NCBI GenBank assembly: GCA_021324735.1
Contig: JAJPIO010000014.1
Span: 1 to 64,000, forward strand
Reading direction: 5' to 3'
DNA from: Bacteroidota bacterium
Lineage (GTDB): Bacteria > Bacteroidota > Ignavibacteria > Palsa-1295
Length of the DNA stretch: 64,000 bases
Part shown: positions 17,140 to 25,530 of the stretch, in pieces
Layout: the number at the start of each line of letters is the position of its first letter
Numbering within the stretch: the first letter of the stretch is position 1
Position numbers and translations under genes: made by a program
The notes under the pieces: model-generated
The model's input: the letters and a program-made list of their open reading frames with translations, nothing else
Databases searched by the model: none
Told to the model about the DNA's origin: nothing

Positions 17140-17177
17140 CGGGTATAAATATTACTCCCGCCATTGCTCGTTACTTA

Positions 17178-17465
17178 ATGAAATACTACGTTTACATCGC
17201 CATAGAGCGTAAGGAAGCGATCCTGGATCCTCAGGGAAAAGCTATCGAGCATGCGCTCGATTCACTGGGCTTTAAGGAAATAGAAAATACTCGCGTCGGA
17301 AAGCTAATGCGGCTTACCATTAACGCCGGTTCGCCGGAAGCGGCGCGTGAGATCGCGGAAAGCGCCAGTGCGAAGCTCCTTGCGAATCCTATCATGGAGA
17401 CCTTCTCGGTTATCCGCGTTTCAGAAACACCGGTCCTTTCCACGGTCGAACCAGAGATCGCATGA
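17178..17465 (+). CDS. purS: Phosphoribosylformylglycinamidine synthase subunit PurS
   Basis: The small structural subunit that bridges PurQ and PurL in the fourth step of IMP synthesis. The 95-residue protein has the family layout: [19 protein letters not shown], then [10 protein letters not shown] and VRVGK-like [12 protein letters not shown], then a helix with [12 protein letters not shown] longer frame exists upstream from 16827, but it runs through pssA; the ATG at 17178 matches the family N-terminus. It overlaps purQ by four bases (ATGA). PurL is not in the window. Confidence 0.93.
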   Translation: MKYYVYIAIERKEAILDPQGKAIEHALDSLGFKEIENTRVGKLMRLTINAGSPEAAREIAESASAKLLANPIMETFSVIRVSETPVLSTVEPEIA

Positions 17466-18175
17466 GAACTCGAGTAATCGTTTTTCCTGGTTCGAACTGC
17501 GATCATGACGCGATGCACGCCGTGAAGAACGTGCTGGGCCAGCCGGATACAGAGTTCGTGTGGCACAAGGAAGAGTCGATCGGCAAAGACGTCGACCTCG
17601 TCATCCTTCCCGGCGGATTTTCGTACGGAGATTATCTTCGCACCGGAGCTATCGCCCGGTTCTCTCCGGTAATGAAAGATGTTATCCGTTTTGCGAAGGA
17701 CGGTGGTACTGTGCTCGGTATTTGTAATGGCTTTCAGGTGCTTTGTGAAAGCGAGTTGCTGCCTGGTGTGCTCATTCGTAATGAGTCGTTGAAGTTTGCT
17801 TGTAAAGAGGTGTATCTGAAAGTGGAGCGTGATAATACTCGCTTCACGAGCGAACTGGAACGCGGCGAGGTTATTCGCATTCCGATCGCTCATGGGGAAG
17901 GCAACTACATTGCAGATGCGGACGTCCTTGCCGATCTCGAAGCTAACGATCAGGTCGTTTTCCGTTATTCCACTGCACACGGTGAGGTCGTTCGCGAGGC
18001 AAACCCGAATGGCTCACTGAATAATATTGCGGGCATTATTAATAAAGAAGGCAACGTCATGGGACTCATGCCTCATCCGGAGCGCGCCTGCGAACATATA
18101 CTCGGTAGCGCCGATGGACTCAAAATATTCGAAAGCCTCCGCGAATATTTTACTGTTACAGAAACTGTTGCTTAA
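17462..18175 (+). CDS. purQ: Phosphoribosylformylglycinamidine synthase subunit PurQ
   Basis: Class I glutamine amidotransferase that supplies ammonia to PurL. The 237-residue protein has an N-terminal [26 protein letters not shown], the nucleophile Cys88 in [10 protein letters not shown], and the His/Glu dyad in MPHPERA near residue 200. The length is normal. Its start codon overlaps the purS stop, indicating a purS-purQ operon. Confidence 0.96.
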   Translation: MRTRVIVFPGSNCDHDAMHAVKNVLGQPDTEFVWHKEESIGKDVDLVILPGGFSYGDYLRTGAIARFSPVMKDVIRFAKDGGTVLGICNGFQVLCESELLPGVLIRNESLKFACKEVYLKVERDNTRFTSELERGEVIRIPIAHGEGNYIADADVLADLEANDQVVFRYSTAHGEVVREANPNGSLNNIAGIINKEGNVMGLMPHPERACEHILGSADGLKIFESLREYFTVTETVA

Positions 18176-18201
18176 ATAGATCTTAGCACTCAAAGGCTTT
18201 T

Positions 18202-18360
18202 ATGGACGTAGGAATTATCATTCAAGCTGTTCTCTTCATACTACTTGCTCTTGCTGTAGTGGTCATTCTTTTTGCCGGGGCAAAGGCAATACCTCGCTCG
18301 CACAAGATCAAAGTTTACCGATATAGCCCTCACGGCGATAAATGGATTCTCGGGCGTTGA
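18202..18360 (+). CDS. Small single-pass membrane protein, possibly the 5' part of a frameshifted gene
   Basis: A 52-residue frame: a short polar start (MDVG), one strong hydrophobic helix (about residues 5-28) and a basic tail with KIKVYRYSPHGDKWILGR before TGA. It is not recognised. The following frame (+1, 18361-18556) continues with protein-like composition and codon use without its own good start. The pair may therefore be one gene of about 118 codons with a single-base difference at CGT-TGA-TCG. No ribosome site is evident. It lies between purQ and tatA. Confidence 0.45.
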   Translation: MDVGIIIQAVLFILLALAVVVILFAGAKAIPRSHKIKVYRYSPHGDKWILGR

Positions 18361-18556
18361 TCGCAACGAAAAACCATTTTCGCAAATTACAGGACGCTCA
18401 CGAACCTTCTCTCCATTAGGCCAGTTCGATGAACTTGAAGAGGATGTCGTCGCTATATGTCGTACTCCTCTTTATGGTCCAGTGGAATTTATAGAAGCAG
18501 GATCATCCATTTATCTAGGAGAACCGATACATGTTTCGCAATTTAGGCCCGTTTGA
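18361..18556 (+). pseudogene. Possible out-of-frame continuation of the small membrane protein gene
   Basis: In the frame one base ahead of the 18202 frame, about 65 codons read through acidic, beta-like sequence (NEKPFSQITG, LGQFDELEEDVVAIC, GPVEFIEAGSSIYLGEP) to a TGA at 18556. It overlaps the tatA start by 26 bases. There is no ATG at its head. Either this is a real frameshift (mutation, assembly error or recoding) or a chance open frame. Confidence 0.3.
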
Positions 18557-18719
18557 ACTGCTGATCATCGTCCTTATCATTATGGTCCTTTTCGGCGGCA
18601 AGAAGATACCGGAGCTTATGCACGGCCTCGGTAAGGGCATTAACGAATTCAAGCGTGCAACGCAAGGCGGAGACGAAGCCGCAAAGGCCCCGGAAGCGCC
18701 AAGTTCGCCAAAAGCGTAA
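18531..18719 (+). CDS. tatA: Twin-arginine translocase subunit TatA/TatE
   Basis: A 62-residue inner-membrane protein that forms the pore-like assembly of the Tat exporter for folded proteins. It has the classical plan: a short N-terminal transmembrane helix (FELLIIVLIIMVLFGGKKIPEL) cited in parts as FELLIIVLIIMVLF then GGKKIPEL, then an amphipathic helix LMHGLGKGINEFKRA and an Ala/Pro-rich tail. AGGAGA lies about 8 bases upstream of the ATG, a good ribosome site. A second family member follows at 18801. tatC is not in the window. Confidence 0.93.
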   Translation: MFRNLGPFELLIIVLIIMVLFGGKKIPELMHGLGKGINEFKRATQGGDEAAKAPEAPSSPKA

Positions 18720-18723
18720 AAAT

Positions 18724-18761
18724 CTCCTCGCTGCTAAGTGCTGAGTGCTTAGCATGAGGAG
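18724..18761 (+). promoter_or_regulatory. Two-part hairpin between the tat genes
   Basis: CTCCTC...GAGGAG encloses GCTAAG...CTTAGC with a 9-base loop, giving 12 bp with a small internal loop. No T-run follows, so it is more likely an RNA-processing or attenuation structure than a terminator. The loop area is an AGTGCTGAGTGCTTAG-type repeat like that at 8021. Confidence 0.4.
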
Positions 18762-18800
18762 TAGTATATTACGCTCAGCATTATAGCATATAGCACTACT

Positions 18801-19172
18801 GTGTTTGAAAATGTCGGGGGAGGCGAGATCCTCCTTATTTTGCTGGTAATACTTATCTTCTTCGGACCAAAGAAGATACCCGAACTTGCCCAAAGCTTAG
18901 GAAAAGGCATTCGTAAATTTAACGATGCGAAGGCCGGCATCGAAACACAGGTCAAGACGGCGATGAAAGAGCCGTTGGAAGCAATGACCGGTGTTAAAGA
19001 TGGCCTGCAAGCAAAATTGCGTGAAGCTGCAGAGCCATTACATGCGGAGCTAAAGATCCCTGCAAGCCAGGCACAGCCGGCGCCAGCTACTCCTCTTCCT
19101 ATCGCTCCGGAAACGCAGGCGCGTATTCCCGAGGCACCTCCTGCCGCTTCGATCCCAGAACACGAAGCATAA
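18801..19172 (+). CDS. Second TatA/TatB-type Tat subunit
   Basis: A 123-residue protein with GTG start. The N-terminal membrane helix GGGEILLILLVILIFFGPKK is followed by the amphipathic helix IPELAQSLGKGIRKFNDA, as in TatA. A longer tail, predicted helical then Pro/Ala-rich (PAPATPLPIAPE), recalls TatB. With a short TatA immediately upstream, this may act as the TatB-like partner, but many Bacteroidota have only TatA-type subunits plus TatC, so the specific role is unresolved. The hairpin at 18724 separates the two genes. Confidence 0.88.
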   Translation: MFENVGGGEILLILLVILIFFGPKKIPELAQSLGKGIRKFNDAKAGIETQVKTAMKEPLEAMTGVKDGLQAKLREAAEPLHAELKIPASQAQPAPATPLPIAPETQARIPEAPPAASIPEHEA

Positions 19173-19415
19173 ACCTATTTTTCTCTTGGAATTGACGAGT
19201 CACCCGAAGGTGGCTCGCCGTTAGCACGCCTGTTCCCCGGATTTATCTTCATTCACCTGAATTCTGGTGCGAAACATGAATTTAGGAGTTACGTTAGAAA
19301 ACTGCCACAGATTGGGGTAATGTGTATCACAGTGCTCTGTGAAACTCCATCACTCGGTACACGTTACTCATCCGTACTCTCAAAGAAGTTTAGAAGTTTA
19401 TAGAAGAGGAAGATA

Positions 19416-20999
19416 ATGTTACGAAAACGTCCATATATAGCAGCGATTTTTTTAGTCGTGCTCGGATTGGTATTCGGAGCAACGCTCGTTACCGGGTTCG
19501 GTAGCTGGAAGGGAATGAACCTCGCCTTTGGCGCCAGCGACCCATCCCTCGGTGGCCCGTTGCCTTCGCTGCCGAACGATGCTACGATAGCAAATTTAAA
19601 CGGCTCCTTTGTCGCCATTGCGAAGGCCGTACAGCCAACGATCGTCCAGATCAACGTCAAGACCGAAGCGCCCAAGATCTCGAAGAACGATAAAAATAAT
19701 CCATTCCACTTTTTCGGATTTGGTGATAATGGAGATGACGAGGGCATGCCATTCCAATTCCATATGCCTCAGCAAGGTCCTGAGGAGGGCATTGGATCCG
19801 GCGTCATCATTACTACCGATGGATATATTCTTACGAATAACCACGTCGTAAAAGATGCCGCGAAAAAAGGTGGCGTGCAGGTGAAGATGACCGATAAGCG
19901 AGTCTTCGACGCTCGTGTGATCGGCACCGACCCAACGACCGACCTAGCCGTTATCAAGATCGATGCGACCGGGCTTCCGGTGGCTGCACTCGGTAATTCC
20001 GATGACATTGCGGTAGGCCAGATGGTCTTCGCTGTTGGCAATCCGATGGGACTCGAGTCGACGGTGACACAAGGTATTATCTCGTCGCTCGGTCGTCCGG
20101 TAAATATTTTCGATCGGAGTGAGACGAACAATTATGGCATCTCCAATTTCATCCAGACGGATGCCGCGATCAACCCTGGTAACTCCGGTGGTGGATTGTT
20201 CAATATCCGTGGTGAGGTCGTCGGTATCAATGCCGCGATCGCGTCGCAGACTGGTACTTGGATGGGATATGGTTTTGCGATCCCGATCAACCTTGCGAAA
20301 GAAGTTGTAACGGATCTTATCAAGACCGGTAAAGTCAACCGGGGTTACATTGGTGTAACGATCAAGGGCGTCGATCAGACGGAAGCTCAGGCATTAGGTC
20401 TTGACCGTCCGCGCGGCGTACGTATCGATCAGGTCACGAAGGGTGGCGCTGGTGAAGCCGCAGGTCTGCGAGAGAACGACGTTATTCTTTCGGTCGATGG
20501 TCGTGAAGTTGACGAGTCGAACCAACTCCAAAGCCTGATCGCAATGCATCATGCTGGCGATCATGTTACGCTCCGTATCTGGCGCGATGGTAAAGAATTG
20601 GAAAAGACCGTAACGCTGAAGCCGCGACCAGAAGCGAATGAAGTTGCTTCCAATGATACCGGTTCAGACGAAGAGCAATCGACCGAGGAATCGGCCAGCA
20701 AGTCGACCGCAACGCTTGATAATATCGGAATGACGGTGCGCACTCTGACCCCGGAAGAGAAGGATAAATTTCATGTATCGAATGGGGTAATGATCACCGA
20801 TATTCAGCCGGCTTCGGAGGCTTTCGATCGTGCGTTGCCGCGCGGTGCTGTTGTTACGGAGGCTGCTCACCAAAAAGTGAAGAACGCCAGCGACTTTGAG
20901 CGAATTGTAAATGCCAATAAAGGCAAGGCAATGGGACTCATGGTCACCGACTCGAAAGGCGATTCTCATTTCTACGCACTTCGAGTACCGAGCGAGTGA
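19416..20999 (+). CDS. degQ: Periplasmic serine endoprotease DegP/DegQ (HtrA) family
   Basis: A trypsin-like periplasmic protease/chaperone handling misfolded envelope proteins. The 527-residue protein has an N-terminal membrane anchor or signal (residues 6-28). The chymotrypsin fold carries the triad H143 (TNNHVV), D176 (TTDLAVI) and S257 (NPGNSGGGLF). PDZ1 is at about 305-400 (RGYIGVTIKG...VILSVDGREV), then a Ser/Glu/Thr-rich linker and a diverged PDZ2 at about 435-527. The ATG is preceded by AGAGGAAG. It is monocistronic, with a strong terminator after it. The upstream gap (19173-19415) holds a short GAGTCACC/GGTGGCTC hairpin and a degenerate ACTCGTTACTC-like stretch. Confidence 0.95.
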   Translation: MLRKRPYIAAIFLVVLGLVFGATLVTGFGSWKGMNLAFGASDPSLGGPLPSLPNDATIANLNGSFVAIAKAVQPTIVQINVKTEAPKISKNDKNNPFHFFGFGDNGDDEGMPFQFHMPQQGPEEGIGSGVIITTDGYILTNNHVVKDAAKKGGVQVKMTDKRVFDARVIGTDPTTDLAVIKIDATGLPVAALGNSDDIAVGQMVFAVGNPMGLESTVTQGIISSLGRPVNIFDRSETNNYGISNFIQTDAAINPGNSGGGLFNIRGEVVGINAAIASQTGTWMGYGFAIPINLAKEVVTDLIKTGKVNRGYIGVTIKGVDQTEAQALGLDRPRGVRIDQVTKGGAGEAAGLRENDVILSVDGREVDESNQLQSLIAMHHAGDHVTLRIWRDGKELEKTVTLKPRPEANEVASNDTGSDEEQSTEESASKSTATLDNIGMTVRTLTPEEKDKFHVSNGVMITDIQPASEAFDRALPRGAVVTEAAHQKVKNASDFERIVNANKGKAMGLMVTDSKGDSHFYALRVPSE

Positions 21000-21020
21000 T
21001 CGTTTTTGAAGATATTATAA

Positions 21021-21055
21021 GGCTCAGGTTTTACAACCTGAGCCTTTTCGTTTTT
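21021..21055 (+). terminator. Rho-independent terminator after degQ
   Basis: GGCTCAGGTT and AACCTGAGCC form a perfect 10-bp stem with loop TTAC, followed by TTTTCGTTTTT. Confidence 0.92.
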
Positions 21056-21185
21056 GGGAGTGATTGAGCTATTTGGCGGGTTGTCCCGCTACGTCTCAGC
21101 TTAGTTCGCATTGGGCGGCTTTGCATTTGTCGGTGCGAAGCACGATGTTCGAATATGTCCGCATCGAAGCCCAATAAAAGTGGCT

Positions 21186-24100
21186 ATGAATCCCCTTTGC
21201 CATCGATATCTTAACCAGAACATTCTGCCGTTTGTCGGGCGGGAGGCGGAGCTTCGCCGTTTGCAGAATCTTTTTCGAGAATTTTTAGAAGAAGGCGAGT
21301 CGAAATACACCTTAATTTCGGCTGAATCCGGGGGCGGTAAAACGCGGCTCGTCCGTGAATTTGAAGAGCAATTGGCCGAAGAATACGGTGAGACGTGCAT
21401 CATCGTCCATGCTCGATATTTAGAGGGCAACGTCGCCGCTCTTACGCCCATTATTAACGCATTCGATGCATGCCTCGCTCAGCATGAGAACCTAAAGCAA
21501 TATCTGCGGAGTGCTGGCTTGCTGCGCCAGGACCATCTTGCGGTCGGCAGTGGAGAAGACCGATTGCTCGGTGGAATATTGAAGCGCGAAGCGGGGCCAC
21601 CGCCCTTACAAGTCCTGCTCGATTCTTTTAACGAGATCGCGCGCCGCTTTCCACTCGTGCTCATATTGGAAGACATCCATAATATGGACGATCTTCCACT
21701 CTTTGACCAGTTCTTTCTCGGTCTTAGCTCCTCCTCAAAATTTGTCGTTCTTACTGAGCGCACCGGGCGATCGACGAATACTTCTAATGGCGATTCCGCT
21801 TCGCCCTCAGGCCAACGCCGATCCTCCGAGCATCTTATTCGGGAGATCGCTCTCCGGGAAGAGCGTACCAGTGATGTGATGAATTTAACGGACTTCGATT
21901 CTGAAGAAATTGTCCGTTTGTTCCAGATCTTATTTGTGCTCGAGCCAAGCGCACAAATGCTCGAAGCGGTAAAGGCGCGTACCGATGGGCGGCCTCTTAG
22001 CCTGCGTACTATGCTTCGTCAGTTAGTTACAATGGGTGCGCTTACCTACGATCACGGTCATTGGGCGGAAGACCGGACGGTCGTGCTCGATGGCGTAGCG
22101 GCAGATACTGGCGAACAAGAGGTGCTGGCACGATTCCAACGCGAGATCGAGCGATTGAACGAGCATGAGCAACTTGTTGCCATGCATGGCGCCTTACTCG
22201 GTGAGCAGTTTGATGTGCGTTTGCTACGCTCGCTCATTAAGCATCGACTTGGTGAAAGAGATATTTCCGATGAGCTGTTTCAGCGTGCGATCGATCTGTT
22301 GACCTTTAAATCGATCATACGCCGGGCGACGCCCTCTATTTCGTTTTCCACGTCGGCCGATTCTGGTAATCGTCAACAATCCGAGATCGCTGGTGCATGG
22401 TGTTATGAATTTTCCCATGCTCACTTTTGGACGACGATCCTTCAGAGCGCCCGAGATGCAGTAGCACATGAACACGATCTGATAACCACGATCGTATGGA
22501 TCGCCGGGCAAGAGCATTTACCGCTATATAGCAGCGCGTTTCTCACGGTTACGGACCCTCCGTACACCTTGGCGAAGACACCCGATGTAACGAAGCGGGT
22601 CGAGCACTTTTTGGTGTGGGCCTCACACGTCGTTCGTTCGATCTGGTCGCAGGAGCCGCAACAGTGTTTACGGTTGCTTCTGGGCATGCGTCCTATGCGT
22701 GACGAGATCACGTGGCGCTTTGGGCCCGACCTGAATGAAGATGCAATGGGTGCCCTCATCGATCTTCATAGCCTGCTCGTCGAAGCGTTCTTCCGCAACG
22801 GATCGACCGTCGAAGCCGAACGAGATCTGGAACACGGCGCAGTTCTTGAAAAATTTATTGGTTCGGCCGCCCATTATTCTGTAGGATTCAAAGGAATTGT
22901 AAAAGGGAAGATCGCCACACTTCGAGCATTGTTGTTTCACTCTCGAACGTCGTATGCCGAGTTCGAGCGCTGGTCGAATGAAGCCCGAGCTGCATTAGAA
23001 GAAGTACCCGAATCGAATCTCGAACGCGCCCGATTACTGACGTTGTTGGCTCGCACGAAAGTACAAGCACTTCTCAATACCGGACGATTTAAAGAGGCGG
23101 ATGCTCTGATCGAGCAGGGAATGCCGATCGCGAGCTTGCTTGCCGACTCTCGGTTCGATGAGTATTCGCTCTATTACCGCGTTGCTGTTACCAGCAAATT
23201 AAAGCAGGATCAAAACGAACAAGCTGCTGAACTAACGAGCCAGATCATGGCGCTCGCAAAGCAACATGGCAATACACTCGTAGAGACCATGTTCTTATTC
23301 GAAGCGGCGCTCGCATCCTTTGGCAAAGGAGATATAAAAGCTGCGACCCAATATTGCGATCTTGGTATTGTCAATGGCCGCCGATACGGTATTCGCTTTG
23401 TCGAGATCATGAGCTATCTATGGCGAATGATCATCGCAGGCGTGCAGCAAGAAGTAGAAAAGATCAAAGAGTGCTCTCAACAGCTTTCGATATTGGTAGA
23501 GGACGCGCGTGTTGTAGCTCAATCGCCAAATCTTTTGCAACGCATATCGCTCATCGAAGGGCGAGCAACGGCTATGAACTTTCTCGGCCGTTATCATGCC
23601 GCCCTCGAATTTGCGGATGAAGCGATCCAATTGGCAGGCAGTCATCAGCATGACTCATTCGCAGCGTGGGCTCAGAATGAAAAAGCGTTAGCCTTGATCG
23701 GCCTCGGACGTTTCGAAGAAGCTCTTTCGGTCGCGATCGCGTGCATTCAATTAGCCGGTGAAAATCGGTTAGCTGAACGAACGGCTCGAACGGCATTTAT
23801 TATGGCCTATGCCGGACTTAACCGTTTTGAGGACGCTCGTAAAGAGGCGGAGCTCGTTCGAGGCGATTATCGCGAGCGAAACCCGTATTATCTGCGATTC
23901 GCGTTAGCTGAGGCACGGTTGCTTCGCCTCTCGCAGAATCGAGCACGTTCACAGGCCGAACGTCAGACCCTTCGCGCTCAGCTAACGGCACGAGTAGAGG
24001 AAATGATGGATCTCGCAGATTCATGGGACGCGCCGCTCCTGGTAGAGCAAATACGAAAGGAGTTCGAGGAGGTTATTCCCAAACGTCGAGCAGGAGAGCA

Positions 24101-24983
24101 AACGACGCAATCGATCTTGGTTACCGGTAGTGCGATCGTAAACGAAAATAGTATTAAGCCTACGATCCGCCTGTATACATTCGGTTCGCTTCTATCGGAA
24201 CCCATAGACGAGCGGTCGAAGGACATCGATGAAAGTCCGGACACCAAAGAGGTTCGTTCGCGTGATCGCGACACGAAGGTACGACAGCTTATTTCGTTGC
24301 TGGTTTCGGCACGTGCGGAGGCAATGGAGGCGCGCATCGGACGTACGAGCAAAGGGGCGATCTCCCGGGAAACATTGGTCGATCTGCTGTGGCCGGATTC
24401 CGATAGTTCAAACGTTCTCAATGCTCTTTATACAACAATAAAACGCGCACGAGCTTTTCTTGGCGGGCCCGATTCGATCCTGCTGAACGAAGATGGTTAC
24501 GTTCTGGGGCCGATCGTTGAAACGGATTGTGAAATGATCATTCGGCATTATGCAGAATCCCGCCAGGCGCGAAAACGTAATGCGCTTTTTTCGATCACAT
24601 TCCATTACGAACAGATCCTGAAGCTTTCCGACCGTGGTCTTTTTATGGAAGGGATTTATGGCAGTTGGCTCGATGGCCTTCGTACTCGCCTGACCACCCT
24701 ACGTCGGACGGCGGCCATACGGCTTATTCAAACTGAACTCGATCGTGGACTTCTCGAGCGTGTCGAAAGTATTTGTCACAAGCTTCTTGCCCAGGATGAA
24801 TTTGACGAAGAAGCTCTTCGAGGGTTGCTGATTGTGAGTGCCCGACGTCGACAGACGACTAAACTTGTCCGCTTATTCGACGATTATTCCCGCAAACTCA
24901 AGACCGAATTCCGCACGGACCCCTCCCAGGAACTCCGTACCCTCTATTCCAGCCTGACTGAACTCGCGTCCGAGCAGGGATAA
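21186..24983 (+). CDS. Large STAND-type ATPase with TPR-like repeats and C-terminal SARP/BTAD transcriptional-activator domains
   Basis: A 1265-residue cytoplasmic regulator. The N-terminal AAA/STAND ATPase begins LPFVGREAELRRL and has Walker A AESGGGKT (about 46-53) and Walker B LVLILEDIH (about 160). A long middle part (about 400-960) is helical and TPR-like. Residues about 1030-1110 form an OmpR/SARP-like winged helix (SRETLVDLLWPDS, NALYTTIKRARAFLG, GYVLGPIVETD), and the C-terminus is BTAD-like (LLERVESICHKLLAQDEFDEEALRGL in part). SARP regulators usually carry the winged helix and BTAD at the N-terminus, so the reversed order is notable. The ATG at 21186 is preferred over an upstream TTG at 21111. 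It probably senses an effector and activates nearby genes; its immediate downstream neighbours are the duplicated zinc-ribbon/lipoprotein modules. Confidence 0.88.
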   Translation: MNPLCHRYLNQNILPFVGREAELRRLQNLFREFLEEGESKYTLISAESGGGKTRLVREFEEQLAEEYGETCIIVHARYLEGNVAALTPIINAFDACLAQHENLKQYLRSAGLLRQDHLAVGSGEDRLLGGILKREAGPPPLQVLLDSFNEIARRFPLVLILEDIHNMDDLPLFDQFFLGLSSSSKFVVLTERTGRSTNTSNGDSASPSGQRRSSEHLIREIALREERTSDVMNLTDFDSEEIVRLFQILFVLEPSAQMLEAVKARTDGRPLSLRTMLRQLVTMGALTYDHGHWAEDRTVVLDGVAADTGEQEVLARFQREIERLNEHEQLVAMHGALLGEQFDVRLLRSLIKHRLGERDISDELFQRAIDLLTFKSIIRRATPSISFSTSADSGNRQQSEIAGAWCYEFSHAHFWTTILQSARDAVAHEHDLITTIVWIAGQEHLPLYSSAFLTVTDPPYTLAKTPDVTKRVEHFLVWASHVVRSIWSQEPQQCLRLLLGMRPMRDEITWRFGPDLNEDAMGALIDLHSLLVEAFFRNGSTVEAERDLEHGAVLEKFIGSAAHYSVGFKGIVKGKIATLRALLFHSRTSYAEFERWSNEARAALEEVPESNLERARLLTLLARTKVQALLNTGRFKEADALIEQGMPIASLLADSRFDEYSLYYRVAVTSKLKQDQNEQAAELTSQIMALAKQHGNTLVETMFLFEAALASFGKGDIKAATQYCDLGIVNGRRYGIRFVEIMSYLWRMIIAGVQQEVEKIKECSQQLSILVEDARVVAQSPNLLQRISLIEGRATAMNFLGRYHAALEFADEAIQLAGSHQHDSFAAWAQNEKALALIGLGRFEEALSVAIACIQLAGENRLAERTARTAFIMAYAGLNRFEDARKEAELVRGDYRERNPYYLRFALAEARLLRLSQNRARSQAERQTLRAQLTARVEEMMDLADSWDAPLLVEQIRKEFEEVIPKRRAGEQTTQSILVTGSAIVNENSIKPTIRLYTFGSLLSEPIDERSKDIDESPDTKEVRSRDRDTKVRQLISLLVSARAEAMEARIGRTSKGAISRETLVDLLWPDSDSSNVLNALYTTIKRARAFLGGPDSILLNEDGYVLGPIVETDCEMIIRHYAESRQARKRNALFSITFHYEQILKLSDRGLFMEGIYGSWLDGLRTRLTTLRRTAAIRLIQTELDRGLLERVESICHKLLAQDEFDEEALRGLLIVSARRRQTTKLVRLFDDYSRKLKTEFRTDPSQELRTLYSSLTELASEQG

Positions 24984-25022
24984 TGATCAATTGACCCGTT
25001 TCGCTACATAGGAACGGAGATT

Positions 25023-25039
25023 TATTTCAATTTGAAATA
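25023..25039. promoter_or_regulatory. Palindrome TATTTCAA-T-TTGAAATA, candidate operator
   Basis: A perfect 8-bp inverted repeat with one central base. Its core TTCAA-N-TTGAA recurs at 26655-26665 upstream of the second module, although the surrounding sequences do not align obviously. Confidence 0.4.
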
Positions 25040-25164
25040 GTGCATCTTATAAAGCATTACCAATTCCTCGGCGGATAAAGATTAATTTAGAAATTATTGC
25101 CAATTTTAGCTCGGATTCGGCAATTATGGAAAATCTTTAAAAGAGATTTCAGGTGTCAGGGCTC

Positions 25165-25193
25165 TTGACAGCATAGGGATTATCTTGTATGCA
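25165..25193 (+). promoter_or_regulatory. Sigma70-like promoter of module 1
   Basis: TTGACA at 25165-25170, a 17-base spacer and TATGCA at 25188-25193. This is the best housekeeping-type promoter match I saw in the window. Expected start site is near 25200. Confidence 0.55.
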
Positions 25194-25276
25194 TCAAGAA
25201 CACAGTATGTCAAACGTCGATAATGCTCTTCGATGCTGCCGCTGGTTCTAAGAGGAATTCATTCATTTTGAATACG

Positions 25277-25498
25277 ATGCTCAAGTCATGTCCATCCTGC
25301 TCTTACATCGGAAACGATGGTGAGCATATCTGCCCATTCTGTAAAGCAGATTTAGCCGTTGGCCGCCCACGCCGAACGGCTGTCCCACTACCACTGCGGA
25401 GCTTTGGGGGCCGTCGCATGTCGTCTCCCGGTTTGGTTGCCTGTTTTAGGAGTAAGAATGCCGAGCAAATGCCCATACTCGGTAAAGTCGATCAGTAA
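25277..25498 (+). CDS. Zinc-ribbon microprotein, module 1
   Basis: A 73-residue protein starting MLKSCPSCSYIGND and continuing HICPFCK: two CXXC pairs 11 residues apart, a typical structural zinc-ribbon knuckle. The remainder is basic and Pro/Arg-rich with no membrane segment. The paralogue at 26881 shares the first 30 residues (CSYIGND-EHICPFC, LAVG-P-R), which fixes this start over upstream in-frame codons. It is followed 32 bases later by a lipoprotein, and the same pairing recurs downstream. I do not recognise the family; a regulatory or metal-binding role is inference only. Confidence 0.7.
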   Translation: MLKSCPSCSYIGNDGEHICPFCKADLAVGRPRRTAVPLPLRSFGGRRMSSPGLVACFRSKNAEQMPILGKVDQ

Positions 25499-25530
25499 TC
25501 ACATTTTGCCAACGCCTTTACAACACTACT

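Larger units (their letters stand above)
24984..25276. other. AT-rich regulatory region before module 1
   Basis: No gene is seen. It contains a perfect palindrome at 25023-25039 and a sigma70-like promoter at 25165-25193, leaving a leader of roughly 75 bases before the zinc-ribbon ATG. AAGAGG at 25249-25254 is the nearest purine-rich site. Confidence 0.5.

Noticed and set aside
16827-17177. Long upstream extension of purS
   Set aside because: This stretch lies inside pssA in another frame; the PurS family N-terminus begins at the ATG at 17178.
18355-18365. Programmed RF2-type +1 frameshift
   Set aside because: The CGT-TGA context lacks the upstream Shine-Dalgarno-like spacer and the CTT slip codon of prfB; mutation or sequence error is simpler.
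21111-21185. TTG start of the STAND regulator
   Set aside because: The extra 25 residues are not conserved-looking, and an ATG at 21186 lies just before the ATPase domain.
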